Below, piece by piece: positions 35,541 through 60,444 of a stretch of DNA of 64,000 bases. The stretch covers positions 1,198,189 to 1,262,188 of the forward strand of contig QVOM02000070.1 in NCBI GenBank assembly GCA_003586115.2. Direction: 5' to 3'. A program made the translations under genes and the position numbers. Source of the stretch: Salvator merianae (taxonomy: Eukaryota > Chordata > Lepidosauria > Squamata > Teiidae). Positions within the stretch are counted from its first letter, which is position 1, and the number at the start of each line of letters is the position of its first letter. Below the pieces are notes generated by a model that had not been told where the DNA came from, ran no database searches, and saw nothing but the letters and a program-made list of their open reading frames with translations.

Positions 35541-38500
35541 GTGAGCTGCAGCAGGAGGACGGAGAAGACGGGGAGCAGCGACTGGTTGTTCGGATGGTGG
35601 CTGGGAAGAAGTTCCCTTTTCTATCTAGAAAATACTAGGCAGGCTGAAAGGCAGGGAAACCTTGAGGGGTGTGTGATGTTGGTGTTGTTTCTGCCCCCCC
35701 ATCCTTTCAAAATTCCTTAATGCTCCCTTATTGCTATTTATTACAATGTTTGCATCTCTGTTCCCATCACCCAGACTCTTTCCCCTAGCTGCCCTGTTTT
35801 CTCTGCACAACAGCCCTGTGAGGTAGATTTCTGAACATGGCTGTAGCTAAAGGTCACTTAATGAGTTTCGTGACTGCGTGAGGATCCGTATCCTGATCGC
35901 AGCAGCTGTTGCTGCTGCATCATGCTGTCTTATGCCCTAAAAAGGAGAATTGGGCGTCCTTATATGTGTGCATGAATATGTGGATGAAGAAGCAAACTGG
36001 GGTTGGGGAGCTAAAATAGGGGAAATAGAGTGAGGTTTGCATTGAGTTGAGGGATTAAGTGGAGAAGATTTGGTAAGGAAGGGTGGGTTGAAACCTTCAA
36101 GGAATGCTGCTCAGGCTGAGAAGGAAGGCAACATTTAGGATGGATGCAGGTATCAGGCAAGCTGTGTGTGGAAGAAAAAGTTGCATTTAGAGAGGTGGTG
36201 GTATTTGGGGATGTATGGTACACATAGCTTTATCGTTGTATTAGAGCAGCCTTTGAGGGCCAGAAGATTTGACAGATTGGGGCTGATGAGTCAACATCCC
36301 AGCAGCCCACTGTGTTCCTCTGCAGTATTTGGGGGTTGGGGAAAAGCATAGGTGGCAGATGGCTAATGGAGTCCAAGGGCAGCTTCTATAGCATAGCATC
36401 AGTATATGTATGCATTTAGGTTAGTACAGCAGATGTAGTGAAGAGCGCTGTGGGTTGCCTAAGGGGCTCAGAAGGCATAAACCACAGCACTGAACTGATG
36501 TGCTGTAGTTACTCAAGTGCTGGATTAGGTTTGGGGTTCAGATCTCACTCTGATATGAAGCACATTGCCTGACCTCATTATCTTTCCATCTAATCTGTCC
36601 CACAGGCTTGTTTTGATGCAAAAAGGGTGAGAGGTGAAAATCAATTAAGCTCCTTCTTGGAAAGGGCAAATAAATGAATTGTGGAATTGCAGGCTTTAGG
36701 GATCCTGAAACCTAGTAATGGGAGAATCTGGTGAGAGGGAGAAAAGAGTTTTGTTTTCTGCAGTAACCTCAGGGCTTGCTTTAGGAATATCTGTGCTGAT
36801 GCATAGATGCTGGATGCTAAGGAAGCCTTCTTAAGGGCACAAGTGGATGATTAAGTTGCTTCTGGAGAAGGCACTAGGGGACTGAGAATGGGAGATGATT
36901 GTGCAGATTCATTAAGACATCATTTGGTGTGTCTTGCAAAGCTCTCTGGAAATGCAGCTGCGTCAGAAATGGCTGGACAGGCCCACTTCATAGCACAGTT
37001 TGACAGACATGTTCTGTTTTTACCCTTTCTTTATGCCAGGTTGAAGGGATCTCTCTGTTTTTGTACAGGAACTTACTGGATGCAGATGTGATGTTTATTT
37101 TTAATTCCTGCAGTGACGAGAAGACCAGATTGTCCGTCCTCGCTGAAGGACTTGCACTGCGTCAAGATTAATTCACCATTTCCTCCTATATAAACTGTGT
37201 AAATAGAGCAGTTGTTAAGGTGCCCTCCTCCTCTTATCCATGCCAGGAAAAACAAAATGAAGTGTCGGACTTAAACAACGCCTACACCCTATCTGGTGTA
37301 GTGCTTTTAAAATTAAGGTGTTTTTTTTAAGGTACTCGTATTTTGCATTTGTATGTAGGTAAGTGGGGAAGCAGAGAGCCTTGTTTCTTAGTGAGCGAAT
37401 TGCTTGCTTCTAGATCAGCTGCTAATGTATGGATCCGTCATGTTCATGTGACTGTCGCATCCATGAGATTAGGGAGCAGAGACTGTCTGCGTGCAGTCAC
37501 GCACGCTCCACAGAGCAGCAGCTGAAAGGTGGCCAGAATTTTCCTTCAGGGATTTCAAGAATGGAAAAAACCCCCCACAAATAGTTCTGTTTTGAAGGAA
37601 ACTGGCCTTTTTTTCCTGATGGGAATTTGAATGTATTAACTCTGAATTCTTGGTAGAAATAAGACATGATCACTTCATTGTGTGTACAGAATTGATTCCC
37701 CTTTTCTTTGGCAAAGGAGACCATAAACAGAAAGTGGAATTCTGCCCTCCTGCATTTTTTAAATGTGTTCATTGTATGTGTGTTGGTGCATCAAAGATCT
37801 GATTCTGAATTCTTAGACCGGAGTAAGGTACTAAACTGCTTGCTTATCTGCATTAGTGAGTGTAGAAGACCCTGTAGCAGAGGTGATCCACAAAGAATGT
37901 GATTTTTCTTTTAATGGAATTGCAAGTCTTCATTGCTAATATGGGCAAATAGGCTTGCCATTCTCTTGCTTAGGATCCTGATAAGCTATAAAGGGAATTG
38001 TAGTATGCGAGCTGGATTAAAGTTTAAGAACAAATTTCCTCTTTCCATTTCTTTTTTTGCTGGAAATCAGAAGCAAAATAAAAGATTGAGAAGAAAATAA
38101 AAGAAGAGAGCCTCTTTTCTAAATGAAAATATGTACCTCCCATTTGTTAACCATGGTAGTCAGTGCAGTAGGTAGATCTAGTGAAATACGCACCTGGATT
38201 ATGGATACCATAGTCTGTGTATGCCTAAGATGGTTGGAATGAGGGAATTTAGGCCTGTATATCTATACTACTAGGATGTGGGTGGATTTCTCTGCTGCTC
38301 AAGGTCATAGACACTGCAGCCAAGATGTAATGGCTGTGAAACGCTCAGGGGCTGTGAGTACGTGCAGACAGTGCGCTGACTGTGGCTTCCCTTAATGCTC
38401 TCTTGGATGCATTAGGCGCTCTTCTCCTGGCCACAGAGTGTCACTGCAGCAACTGGATGCCTGCAGTATGATGGGGATATCCTCCAGACAAACAGTTTCG

Positions 38501-39680
38501 TCCTAGACCGAGTCGTGTCTGTAAGGCCCAAACTGCAGAGACTTAATACAGCCCACACCCAACCTGGAGTAAATGTTAACATGCATTTTATCAGTCTCCT
38601 CTGACTGTCGCTTAGCTTTCTAGTAGCAAGAATAGGTATTATGATAGGAAGGGTGGCAAAAATGCTCCAGTTTGAAGGGCAGTGGCATCAAATGGTGTTG
38701 CTGAAGCAGGTCCCTGTTGCTGGGAAGAAGGCATGTTTTGCAAACTCTTACTGTAAAATGACAGTTTGCATTTCAGTGCTAACATGCTGTGAGAGAATAG
38801 GAAAAAAAATTGTAATTGGTTGCAAAACAGTATAGGATTTTTTGCCGAGGGCCTGAAGATGGTGTTTCTGCACAGAGCTCTTAGAAATTGCTCTGGTATG
38901 CTGCAGAGGTGAGGTAGCTGTTTTGCAGCGAAATGGCTTCTCCTTCCTCCAGCGGTGCTTGTTTAGATCTGGTACGGCATGCTTCATTATAAGCACCAAA
39001 AATGCTGTATTTTAAGTGAAAAGCTTAATAAGTGGTTAATGATGAGGTTGCTGTAGCAAGAAAGCTGCGTATCTCCACTTTTCTGTGGAGCTGTTTTGCT
39101 ACCCTTGGAATTTTTAAAGAATCATTCACTAATTGATTTCTTTTTTACAGATGACGAATATTGTAATAAATCATAGCAAGGTAGTCTTGCTCAAAGTGAA
39201 GTGAAGCTGTGAACATTATTAGGAGTCTGATACTTTACAACAGTGGATCTCAAGTGGAAAAGGAAAAGGGTTATTACTGAATTTACATGCCTTTGTCTTT
39301 ATGGGCATTTTCCTTGCTTCATTAGGCCAGCCTACCCTGATCAGAGCTGCCAATCAGACGTCACCGGGCTGTGGTTACCATGAGACTGTGCTAGCACAGT
39401 AATGATCAGGGATGATGGGAATTGTAGGCCAATAATATTGAGCAAGACTGAGCTAGATTCAATCATGTATTTTGGAGCAGGACTTGACATGGTATATACC
39501 TGGGATGGAGTGACAGAGGGGAGAAGTTTGTATAAAACATCTGCGTCTCTCATTGTGAGAACTGTGCGAAGCATTTTGTAGCCTAAATAAGATATTTCAG
39601 TTATGTCCTAAACAACTGATGGAGAATGCATCTGAAGGGACAACTTAGAAGCACTTTAGCTATTAGAGCCAGTCTATTAA
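35541..39680. other. Probable GAPDHS first intron or intergenic, no recognised exon
   Basis: About 4.1 kb without recognised coding exons. The sequence 39151-39180 (TTTTTTACAG, ATG and ten codons, then GTAGTC) looks like a micro-exon but does not join in frame to the next exon. A diverged dispersed repeat lies near 39320-39455. Confidence 0.5.
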
Positions 39681-39689
39681 AAGGGTCTT

Positions 39690-40265
39690 GTTCTGGTCTT
39701 GTGCTATGGGCTGCAGATGAAGCTTATGGCTAAGGCATCATATATTTTTCTCTCCGTTATTCAGCCTCTTTATTACCCTTCTAATATCTGGTCACAGCTA
39801 GATGAGGTATTAGCAGATTTAAATATGAAGTCCTCTACTGCAATAATAATTGTATTAGGTGACTTCAGTGCTAGGATGGGCCCCTCTTTACTCAAAACTG
39901 AAGATATCTGTGGTATCCCTGACCAACAAATAACTTATCGAATTATCTATCCTGGGCCTCTAGAGATCAGAAAAGAAATCATGCAGGTCTTTCCTTACTA
40001 ACAGTTTTGTACAAACATAATTTCTTAATTTTAGGGGGCAAAGATCAGCACTTCGTTTTCCCCTTTACACACCATTCAGAGAAATCTAGTAGTGTTTTGG
40101 ATTTTATTTGTGCACAAATTGGAAAAGCTTTTCTATGTTCTGACATTTCAGTACATCTAAGAGAGGACAGTGATCATCAACCTGTATTTTTATTTGGGGA
40201 ATCTGACCTTAGGCATTGTACCCTCTCAGAAAATCTGGCGCTTCAGTATATGGAACTCAAATAAG
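39690..40265 (+). pseudogene. Non-LTR retrotransposon endonuclease fragment
   Basis: Two frames in different registers (39699-40001 and 40007-40264) together resemble the apurinic-type endonuclease domain of LINEs: a GDFSARMG block (the conserved GDFN motif) and, after a frameshift, SDISVHLREDSDHQP (the SDH active-site motif). No reverse transcriptase follows. It is an old, broken fragment upstream of GAPDHS; the clade is not assigned. Confidence 0.65.
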
Positions 40266-41098
40266 CAAAATAAAAGGCTAAAATGGGAAAAATATACAAA
40301 AAACCCCAAATATAGGGAAATAAATCCTTGTTTATTTGTCCTGATCCTTGAGGGAAGAATGGGGTGAATATAGGATAAACAAAAGCTTGTTTCTGTTTTC
40401 CCCACTTTGAACTTTTATATCTAGGTTTTAGAAACAGGTGGATATACCTGGAAAATGTGGCACTAAGTTCTGTGGTTTATATCTGCTTCTCTGTCTGGGC
40501 AGATAACCTGTATAGGTATTGTCTAGTGCTTTGTCATGCTTCAGAGAAGAAATATCACTGCTTTTAAGGCACAGGCTCCAGAAACCAAAAAAATAGGAAG
40601 TTGAAAATATCTTATTATAGTAACTAATACACTACATTTTCTGACAGGTATTGTTACTGAAACAGTGGTGTAAGTTATATGAACATTTTACCATCTTCAG
40701 AACTCTGTGAAAGGAATTATGTTAATAGTGTCTCTATAGAAATAGAAGGTACCAGTTAACAGTTTTTCTAACACCTGCCCAATAGACTAGAATTGAATTG
40801 CAGTCATATTCAAGATGGAGCATGTTGTCATAACGATGGCATTTCAAAAACAAAAGTTTTTTTTAAAAAATGTTCAAAGGCATAGATTTTTTACAAGAAG
40901 ATATTTCAAAACTCACACTGTCATATTGGTCTGAACGTGATAATGGAACTAAAGAGGGCCAAATACAGGAAAGATGGAGAGTAAAGCCAACACTAATGAT
41001 GTTGATAGTAAGTTTAGTTGCGTGAAAGTTAACAAGTTTCTTGAAATCCTCTTCCAGTATTTCTAGGTAGAGAAACAGTAGATAGGTCAGCCAGCAAA

Positions 41099-53439
<12,341 letters not shown>

Positions 53440-53775
53440 ACATGGTGTGCACCACACTCCAGGCTGTCCAACAGAGAGGCCTCTCACCCCCTTTAGTCAA
53501 TAGATTTGATCTCCTGACCAGTTTTTGCTTCAGCCACAGAACCCTGAACACTGCACCTTTGCGTGTCACTGTAAAGCTTTGTGTGTGTATATGTGAGTGT
53601 GAATCTTGCTTTCCACAGCAACCTGTATGAGCTTTTGAAACTGTAGTGAAGACAAATTGCACCAAACTCCCCCTGGAAAAAGGGTCTAGCTCTGGGGTTA
53701 TGCATTTGTTTGTGTGGCTGTAGTGTCCTTGAGATCTCATAAGTGTTGAAATAAAACCACTAAGTTATGTGAACC
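53440..53775 (+). other. GAPDHS: GAPDHS 3' UTR
   Basis: About 330 bases from the stop codon to the region after AATAAA at 53750-53755. Contains a TGTGTGTATATGTGAGTGTG stretch. Confidence 0.75.
53750..53755 (+). terminator. GAPDHS: Poly(A) signal for GAPDHS
   Basis: AATAAA in GTTGAAATAAAACCAC, the first canonical hexamer after the stop codon. Confidence 0.8.
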
Positions 53776-54299
53776 TGGAGATGTTCTCATGCTTCTCTTT
53801 AACTCTCTTGCGTGTCTGTAAATATCAGGCTGTGACCATCGCAACCTCCTATCTGTAGTGGATTTGTATCCACGCGGCATCTTCTGATCTTGAGAGCCCT
53901 GCAAACCTCCTGGAGAACAGAATGGTCGCTCCTGCAGGGAAGGTCAGAATGCTGGCTTATTGTTGATCTAGAGTCACACACGGGCAGTGTGAAATCAGTC
54001 ACCGTAAGAAAATAGGAAGCAGGTGCATATGATTTCACCATTTAGCTGTCTGGATTAACACTGCCTCTTTGGAACTTCAAATAAGCTTTTCTGGTCCTGT
54101 TTGGAGTTTATTGAAACTGGATCTGGGCAGTTCTGGTTCTTTGCACACAAAAGCATATGCTGTACCACTGAGTCATAACCAAGGGAACTCTTTTAAGTTA
54201 TGCACAAAGTGTACAATTATGGAGCGATGTACTTTAGTATCTGGCCCAAGGTATTGTAAAAACAGAACAGGAGCCTCACAATTGGTCATCCCTTAAGGC
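53776..54299. other. Intergenic after GAPDHS
   Basis: About 500 bases with no recognised gene or repeat. Confidence 0.55.
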
Positions 54300-54855
54300 T
54301 GTTATGACACATACAGCCTCTTATCCCTCTTTACTCTACCCTGGTCAGACCTCATCTGGAGTACTGTGTCCAGTTCTGGGCCTCCCAATTTAAAAAAGAC
54401 ATTGACAGACTGGAGCAAGTTCAGAGCAGGGCGACCAAAATGGTGAGTGGTCTGCAAACCATGTCCTACGAAGAACGGTTAAAGGATCTGGAATGTTTAG
54501 CCTGCAGAAGGGAAGACAGAGAGGAGACATGATAGCTGTTTTCAAGTATCTGAAGGGCTGTCACAGTGCAGAGGGATTGGCCCTATTCTCAGTTGCGCAA
54601 GAAGGAAGGACTAGAAACAATGGGATGAAACTTCAAGGGAGTAGATACAGGCTAGATATTAGGAAAAACTTCCTGACCGTAAGGGCAATCAGTCACTGGA
54701 ACAGGTTGCCACAGGAGGTGGTGGGCTCTCCTTCGCTGGAGGTCTTCAAGGAGAGGCTGGACAGGCATCTGTCTGGGATGCTTTAGTGAATCCTGCATTG
54801 AGCAGGGGGTTGGACTCGATGACCCTGGAGGTCCCTTCCAACTCTGTGATTCTTC
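54300..54855 (+). mobile_element. CR1 LINE 3' fragment (second subfamily)
   Basis: LEVFKERLDRHLSGM near the end of the frame, then GCATTGAGCAGGGGGTTGGA and GGTCCCTTCCAACTCTGTGA with the TGATTCT end of CR1. Starts within [22 protein letters not shown] RT text. Truncated 5'. Confidence 0.9.
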
Positions 54856-57800
54856 TCTGGTCATGGCAACAGCTTTATTATAAAATAATTTACTACTAAC
54901 TTTCATTTTATGTGCTCATATCATCCTTCGTCATCTCAGGCATCTCACATCTGGAAGGTTGCCCAAGAGAGAATAATGCTGCTAGGCTGAAAAAGTTCAC
55001 TATCCCTGGATTAGAGCAACCTTTAATTTTTTTGTATGTAATGAGGCCCCTCTAGGTGTTGGTAGGCTGCAACTTCCATTTAGGGCTGCATGTGAACCAG
55101 CTTGGCTCAGGCTTGAACCAATCTGGTTTCGCTAGGTCAGCTGTGAACTAGACCAATTATTATCCCCGAAGGGGGGGAAAAGGATGCTTAGGTACAGTTT
55201 AGATAGTTGGCTTGATTGAGCAGAGTCAATCCAGATTTTCTGTCCCTGTAATTCATTTTAATCAGGATTCGTTTTAATATTTTGTAACCTGCAGCTTCTG
55301 CTCAAGAGATCTTTAACTGGCTATGCAAAGCTCTCCTTCTGAATCAATCTCTGTAGTGGTTTCAGGTTAAATTACCCTGTTTTCCAGGGTTCAGATTTTC
55401 TGAACAGAGCAATTCAGTGTCTTGCAGGGAGCATACATTCAAGTACTGAGTTACATTGATTGGAAGGTCACAGCTTTTGGCTTAGCAGGGGCACTTTTCC
55501 TTTGTAAATTCTTCAATGGGGCCTATTATTCAGCTCCTCTGGCTCTTACTGAGTACTGGCAAATAGTTTTGCCTCCCACATGGGATGGAGAGATACTGGT
55601 ATATCTGTTTCTTTGTTTTGGGCAGTTGCAGCTTATAGTCATAATGTGACAGTCAAGATCCAGCATACCAGCTGTTGTTTTTGATTCTTCAAGAAGCCAG
55701 ATCCTTTGAAGATGGACATCGTAGTTATATCCAAAAGCTTAGGTGCTCCGAAGAACTATGGAACACGGCACAACAGCCCAAAAACTACTACAAAAGTGTC
55801 TGAATTCTTTAGTACAATATGGAAAACACAGATCCTGTGCTAGCTCCAAACTAATTTATCTGCCTGTGACTGCCATTCCCTGTTTGTTTTTAGTGCCACC
55901 TAAAGGCATTTTCTATCATTACTTCCTTTTTCAAGGTCACATGCTGCATCATCTTAAGGTTTTGCCTAGGAGTGGGAGGAGGCAGGGAGTTGACTGATCC
56001 ACTTAGGAGATCACATCAGCGAGAAGATGGAATCCTCTGGCAAAGAGATAAACACGCTGAACTTGAGCAACTGACTTACAAGGCAAATGTGTTCATGATC
56101 TGTATTCACAAATGGAAAGGCAAAGTCACTTATTTTGGCCAAAGTGTATCTGGTGTGGCTCATGGAAAGAAGAGGGGAAGAAACAAGCTGTAAGCTGTAT
56201 CCTACTCACAAGCAAGGCTTTGTTCTGTGTGAAATGGCATACAGCCCAAAGATAAAACAGATCAGTCTTTTGTAAGTGGGGAAATACCTGCTAGAAAGGC
56301 TATTGATACCATTTACTGAGACCCACTACTGCTACAATTGTACAATTAGTACAATCATACAATTGAATAATTAGCAGAGCCTGTTTGTCCTTGGCCAATT
56401 TAAGAATAAAGAGGGTCTTTTTTTAAAAAAAATAATCTAGTGGGGCTAAGAGTTCCACATCAGTCTTGATGGCCTCAGATGCAGGATCAGCCCCACATTT
56501 TGAGAAGGTGTAGGTAGCCTGACTTTGGTGCCTTGACATCACCTAGGCTTTTCTGCTGGTTATAAATATTAGACTTAGATGTATCGCGGAATAAGCCCCT
56601 GTGCAGAAAGGGTCTCAGTATTTGGATTGCCTCTCAATGATATTTCTTGATCTTGGAAGGAAAATAGGATCAGACCTGATTAATCTTGGTCCATTGCTCC
56701 ACTGGCAGTTCACAGAGAAGCAGCAGCATAGAGAGAAAGATCAAAATCCATAATCTCTGAATGACATCTTCTATATGGACTCCACCTTGCTCACCAAAGG
56801 TTGAAATCGCAAAACAGCTTCCTTAGGGCAAAGGAAAACTTTGAAGAACAAGCTGATAGATCTAGTTTAGATCTGTGATGAAGCATGAAAGATTTCCATT
56901 GGATGGATCCATCAGAAGTCTTGCCAGCAGGCTCTAATGGCAGCTGAGAAATCTGGAAATCATTGAATAGGTTATGAACGGGTATAGCCTGATCCAAAGA
57001 AACTTTAAAGAAATGGAGCTATCCAGTCATTGCTATATTTTGTGATTATGGTGAACTACAAACAACCACACATTTGTACAATTGACCAAAGTGCCCAGCA
57101 TATAGTGTAGCTACAAGGACCTGATGCTAGCATAATCCTAAAACTATTGATGTTTCTTGCTTCTGGACTAGGAAAAAAATTAATTTTTAAAATCTCTTTA
57201 TGTATTACTTATCTCTGTTTTAATTGCAAATTACGTTTTATATAATTCTGAAATTCACACTTATGTAGCATTTTTAATAGTGACTTCTGATGACGCTTTA
57301 GACATGAGTAAATAAATGAACTCTCAGGGCCCTTTCTGCACAACCTTATTTGGCTGTGCAGATCTTGCCAAAGCCTCTTTGCTGCATATTGGGGGAATTG
57401 GCACATGATGGCGGATTTTGCATGAATTTGTTCTTGCAGTCCCCCAAAGTCCAATTCGACTTGGTGGTACTTTTATGTTACCTAGTAGATCACTGTAGCC
57501 ACTAGACAACGCTGCTAAGATTAGCTAGCAGATACTCCTCCCACCTGTTTGGTTGGCTGGAAAGCTGGATATTAAAGGATGGTTGGTTGATTATTACAAC
57601 ATGTAATCTTTCATTGAAGCACCTGGTTCCAGGAAAAATGCAACTAGGCCCCAAGGAAGAAGCATTTGCACTTATAGAAGCACGTGTGTGTGTGTGTGTG
57701 TGTGTTTGGGGGAGGTTTCAGTGGTAAAGCAGAGTAAGAAAGGTCAGTCATGGAAGCAGCCTGTCCTCAGTCCTCCAATCCTTCAATCCTCGCCTTAATA

Positions 57801-58147
57801 AAAGGGTCAGAGATAATCTCCCTTTATGCAAGGGGATTAAGGCAAAGACAGGCAGAGAATCCTACACAGCTTGTGGCTGCACCAGCAGCAAACATCTGGC
57901 AGGGCTGGAATAGGTTTAACTGCCTTAAGCTCAGCAAACATTGACGGTAAGGGAAAGGCAGAGAGCAATAGCAGAGATGGACCTCATGCAATTCCTTCAT
58001 GCCTTCACTTCTTTAACATAAATTCCGCTCCTGCCCTTTTTAAAAAGGCAGAGCCAAGACTAGTCTGGTTTTCTCTCTCGCTTGCTTGATGCCACCTGGT
58101 CATAGCTGTCTTCTGACAACTCCTCCAGACTTTTCTGTCTTCTATGG
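54856..58147. other. Intergenic, no recognised gene
   Basis: 3.3 kb. It contains a right end of the GGCCCTTTC MITE family near 56600-56611, a left end near 57330-57345 and a (GT)n tract at 57684-57706. Short open frames on both strands have no family resemblance. Confidence 0.55.
57684..57706. repeat. (GT)n microsatellite
   Basis: About eleven uninterrupted GT dinucleotides. Confidence 0.9.
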
Positions 58148-58424
58148 CAGGGGTTCTCAACCTTTTTTTCCCATAAATTGTACCCCTCCTTTTAGTAATG
58201 TGTTTGTAATTAATATGGTTGCTATTATTTGAATAAGAAAGTGAGGGAACGGGGCTTTTCTTGCTGTAAAAAAGGAAGGAAATCCGCTCTGCCACTTGTC
58301 ATAATGTTATTTCACAACTTCTGACTTGTATCTTGTCTTACACTGTTATGTGCCTTTTCCTGTCATTCAATTTTTTTTGTGAACCCCTAAATGTCCTGGT
58401 TCGTACCCAGGTTAGCAATCACTG
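58148..58424. mobile_element. hAT/Charlie-like MITE, 277 bp
   Basis: Left end CAGGGGTTCTCAACC, the classical Charlie-type terminus; right end GGTTAGCAATCACTG, inverted match 10 of 15. Flanking 8-mers are only partly alike, so it is an old insertion. Confidence 0.6.
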
Positions 58425-59269
58425 ATCTACTGTCTTGGTCTGCCAGGGAGGCCTACAGACAGTCTTAGGTCTGCTAAGGAGCTTTTCATTGCTGTCCTAA
58501 TTGTCTACCCATCTACTAGCTGGGTGACTCCTCTATTCTTCCTTCCAGAACATCACCAGGGAGTTTGGTCCAAAACATTCCTTCCAAAACATTCCAGTGA
58601 GTTTGGTCTTTTTGTGTGTCTGAAGCATGACAGTTTAAGCCTCATCATTTGTGCTTCTAACGAATACTGAGTTTTTATCTGGTCCAGAATCCACTGATTG
58701 GTCTTCGTAGCTAACTATGTGGAGCCTTCTGCAGCCCTAACGTTTGAGAGAGTCGTCTACATGTTTCCAGTCTTGCTTTTCTCTCTACTAGCAGTAATTT
58801 TAGGTCAGGTTATACCTGGAAACAGAAGAAGAGAGAACAGATCTGATGCATGGACAGTTCCATTTTTTTGTTTCAGCAGATTTAATTGCTTTTGCGGATT
58901 TGGGACAGGGGTTTTTGCATCCACAGATGTTACACTCAAGTCCCAGTTCGGGTATAAAACCGTGAGAGATACAGGCTCAATTCCTGAAAATTAAAAAGGT
59001 AGGTACCTAAGAACAATTTTAATTTTAAACGGTAGGTGCCTAAGAATACGCTATTGTATGGAAGATTAACTTGTGCCTTCCGTTACTGTGCTAAATCAGA
59101 TTGAAAAATAAGGACCCACTACTTGAAGTAAAAGAAACAAGGAGCTAAAAAAAGCAAACCGCTTCCCTCGAGCAATTACTTTTCATGGCAGACGAGTCCA
59201 TATAGAATAAAAGCCAGGAAGTTCATTTGCATCAGTAGCCCTGAGTTAGAAGCAAAAATCCTTCAATAA

Positions 59270-59660
59270 CGAAGGAAAACCCGCTACATTTCCCTTAAGC
59301 CACTTCCCCCTCCTCCTCCCGACGTTCCCAGAATGCACATCGCCCCGTCCAATCCCTGCCTTCTGCGTTCTTATTGAACGACAGGGGTTAAATGAATCAC
59401 TACGATTCCCAGCAAGCCCTGGGCTCCACCTCCGCGATGCATTGTGGGGATTGTATTACCCAGGCACCCACTCCTCCAGGGAAAAGAACGAAGGCGGCTA
59501 CTAATACTACTACAAGTCCCTTAAGGCAACGAAAGGACAACGTTTGGGGGCCTGCGCAGACGCGGCCGAGCTGGGAGGGGCGGGTGTGCTGAGTAAGTAC
59601 TACTGCTACTACTCAGCGGAGAGAGCATGGGGAGCTAATGGGTGAAAGAGCAGGTAAGGG
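59270..59660 (+). promoter_or_regulatory. TMEM147: TMEM147 promoter, CpG-rich, with ZNF143-like motifs
   Basis: GC-rich stretch without a TATA box. It has ACTACGATTCCCAGCAAGCC at 59400-59419 and ATGCATTGTGGGGATTGTAT (59437-59456), whose complement also resembles the ZNF143/SBS motif ACTACAATTCCCAGMATGC, and a partial TTCCCAGAATGCA at 59325-59337. CCAAT-like GTCCAATCC lies at 59347. These motifs mark housekeeping promoters, which fits an ER protein gene. Confidence 0.7.
59560..59653 (+). other. TMEM147: Candidate TMEM147 non-coding first exon
   Basis: The probable exon ends at AGAGCAG before GTAAGG (59654), or earlier at GCTGA before GTAAGTAC (59593), which is the stronger donor. The longer version has two short upstream ORFs: ATG at 59627 (ATG GGG AGC TAA), and ATG at 59638, which stops after the next splice. 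Exact transcription start unknown. Confidence 0.45.
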
Positions 59661-59867
59661 ATCCGTGGAGAGGGGGGATTTTGGAAGGTGTCCGCGTTTT
59701 TTATCAAGAAGTCAGGAGCCTGGCAGAATAATCTAAGTAAGGGAGGTGCTTTAATTCCTCGCGAGGCTTCCTTCCTGTGCGGGTGATGTGAAAGGCCTAT
59801 TGCATAGATCCGAGGTGGTGCAAGTGTATTTCTAAGTGGTTGTTGGACTACATAACCCATGGTAATT

Positions 59868-60052
59868 GACTATATGGGCACCTTTGTGGGCACCTGTATG
59901 AGCTACAGCCGCTCACAGACTTCACAGACACCTCTATGCAGTTTTCTTGGCAGAGATACAGAGGTGGTTTGCCATTGCCTGCTTCCATGGAGAGGGTGGG
60001 GATTGAACTGGCAACCCACTGCTTTACCACCGAGGCTACAGCCACTCCCGTT
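59868..60052 (-). mobile_element. tRNA-derived SINE, minus strand
   Basis: GCAGTTTTCTTGGCAGAGAT, GGTGGTTTGCCATTGCCTGC and GGGGATTGAACTGGCAACCC match the copies at 22893 and 62160. In the first TMEM147 intron. Confidence 0.75.
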
Positions 60053-60367
60053 TGAATCTTAGTGGAGGGGAAATCCTTCCATTAAAAATAGTCCTGTAGT
60101 GGAACAGAACACTCAGTGAGGTAGTATTGTTTTTCTCTCTCTGGATAGGTTCAGGCAGAGACTTGATATTCTAAATGGACCTTCCCAGCTCCATGATTCA
60201 TCTACTCCTAGCAAGATTAGGATGTATAGAGGAGACAGTGCTTGTGATGATTTGCTCTGCTTTGTCTCTTTCTCCTTCTTCCTTAAGGAGCGACCTGGTA
60301 GGTGTAGGTGGAAGCAGCCCCCTCTCCCTCGTGGTACTGAACCTCAACCCATCAAGCTGGCTCCAGA

Positions 60368-60444
60368 ATGACCCTCTTCCACTTTGGAAATTGCTTTGCC
60401 CTGGCTTATTTCCCCTATTTCATCACCTACAAATGCAGTGGCCT
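60368..60444 (+). CDS. TMEM147: TMEM147 first coding exon
   Basis: [20 protein letters not shown] then YKCSG and two bases of Leu; donor GTGAGT at 60445. The exon probably starts at 60288 after a CTTCTTCCTTAAG acceptor, giving an 80-base 5' UTR part. Confidence 0.94.

Larger units (their letters stand above)
35000..35560 (+). promoter_or_regulatory. CpG-rich promoter region
   Basis: GC content and CpG count rise sharply compared with both flanks (GCGCATGCGCC, GGATCGCGCGCG). TATATAAG at 35461-35468 is followed about 30 bases on by a pyrimidine-rich start region (CTCTTCTTGTTCTTCGTCC) and a GT donor at 35541. This is the architecture of a highly expressed gene with a short non-coding first exon. 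The nearest gene downstream on this strand is GAPDHS. A 173-codon minus-strand frame here comes from the GC content. Confidence 0.7.

Noticed and set aside
39151..39180. Micro-exon-like ATG segment as an alternative GAPDHS start
   Set aside because: Good acceptor, but joining to the 41058 exon meets an in-frame stop, and the donor is weak.
58698..58994. 98-codon frame with a hydrophobic stretch before TMEM147
   Set aside because: No motif or splice context; hydrophobicity alone is weak evidence.
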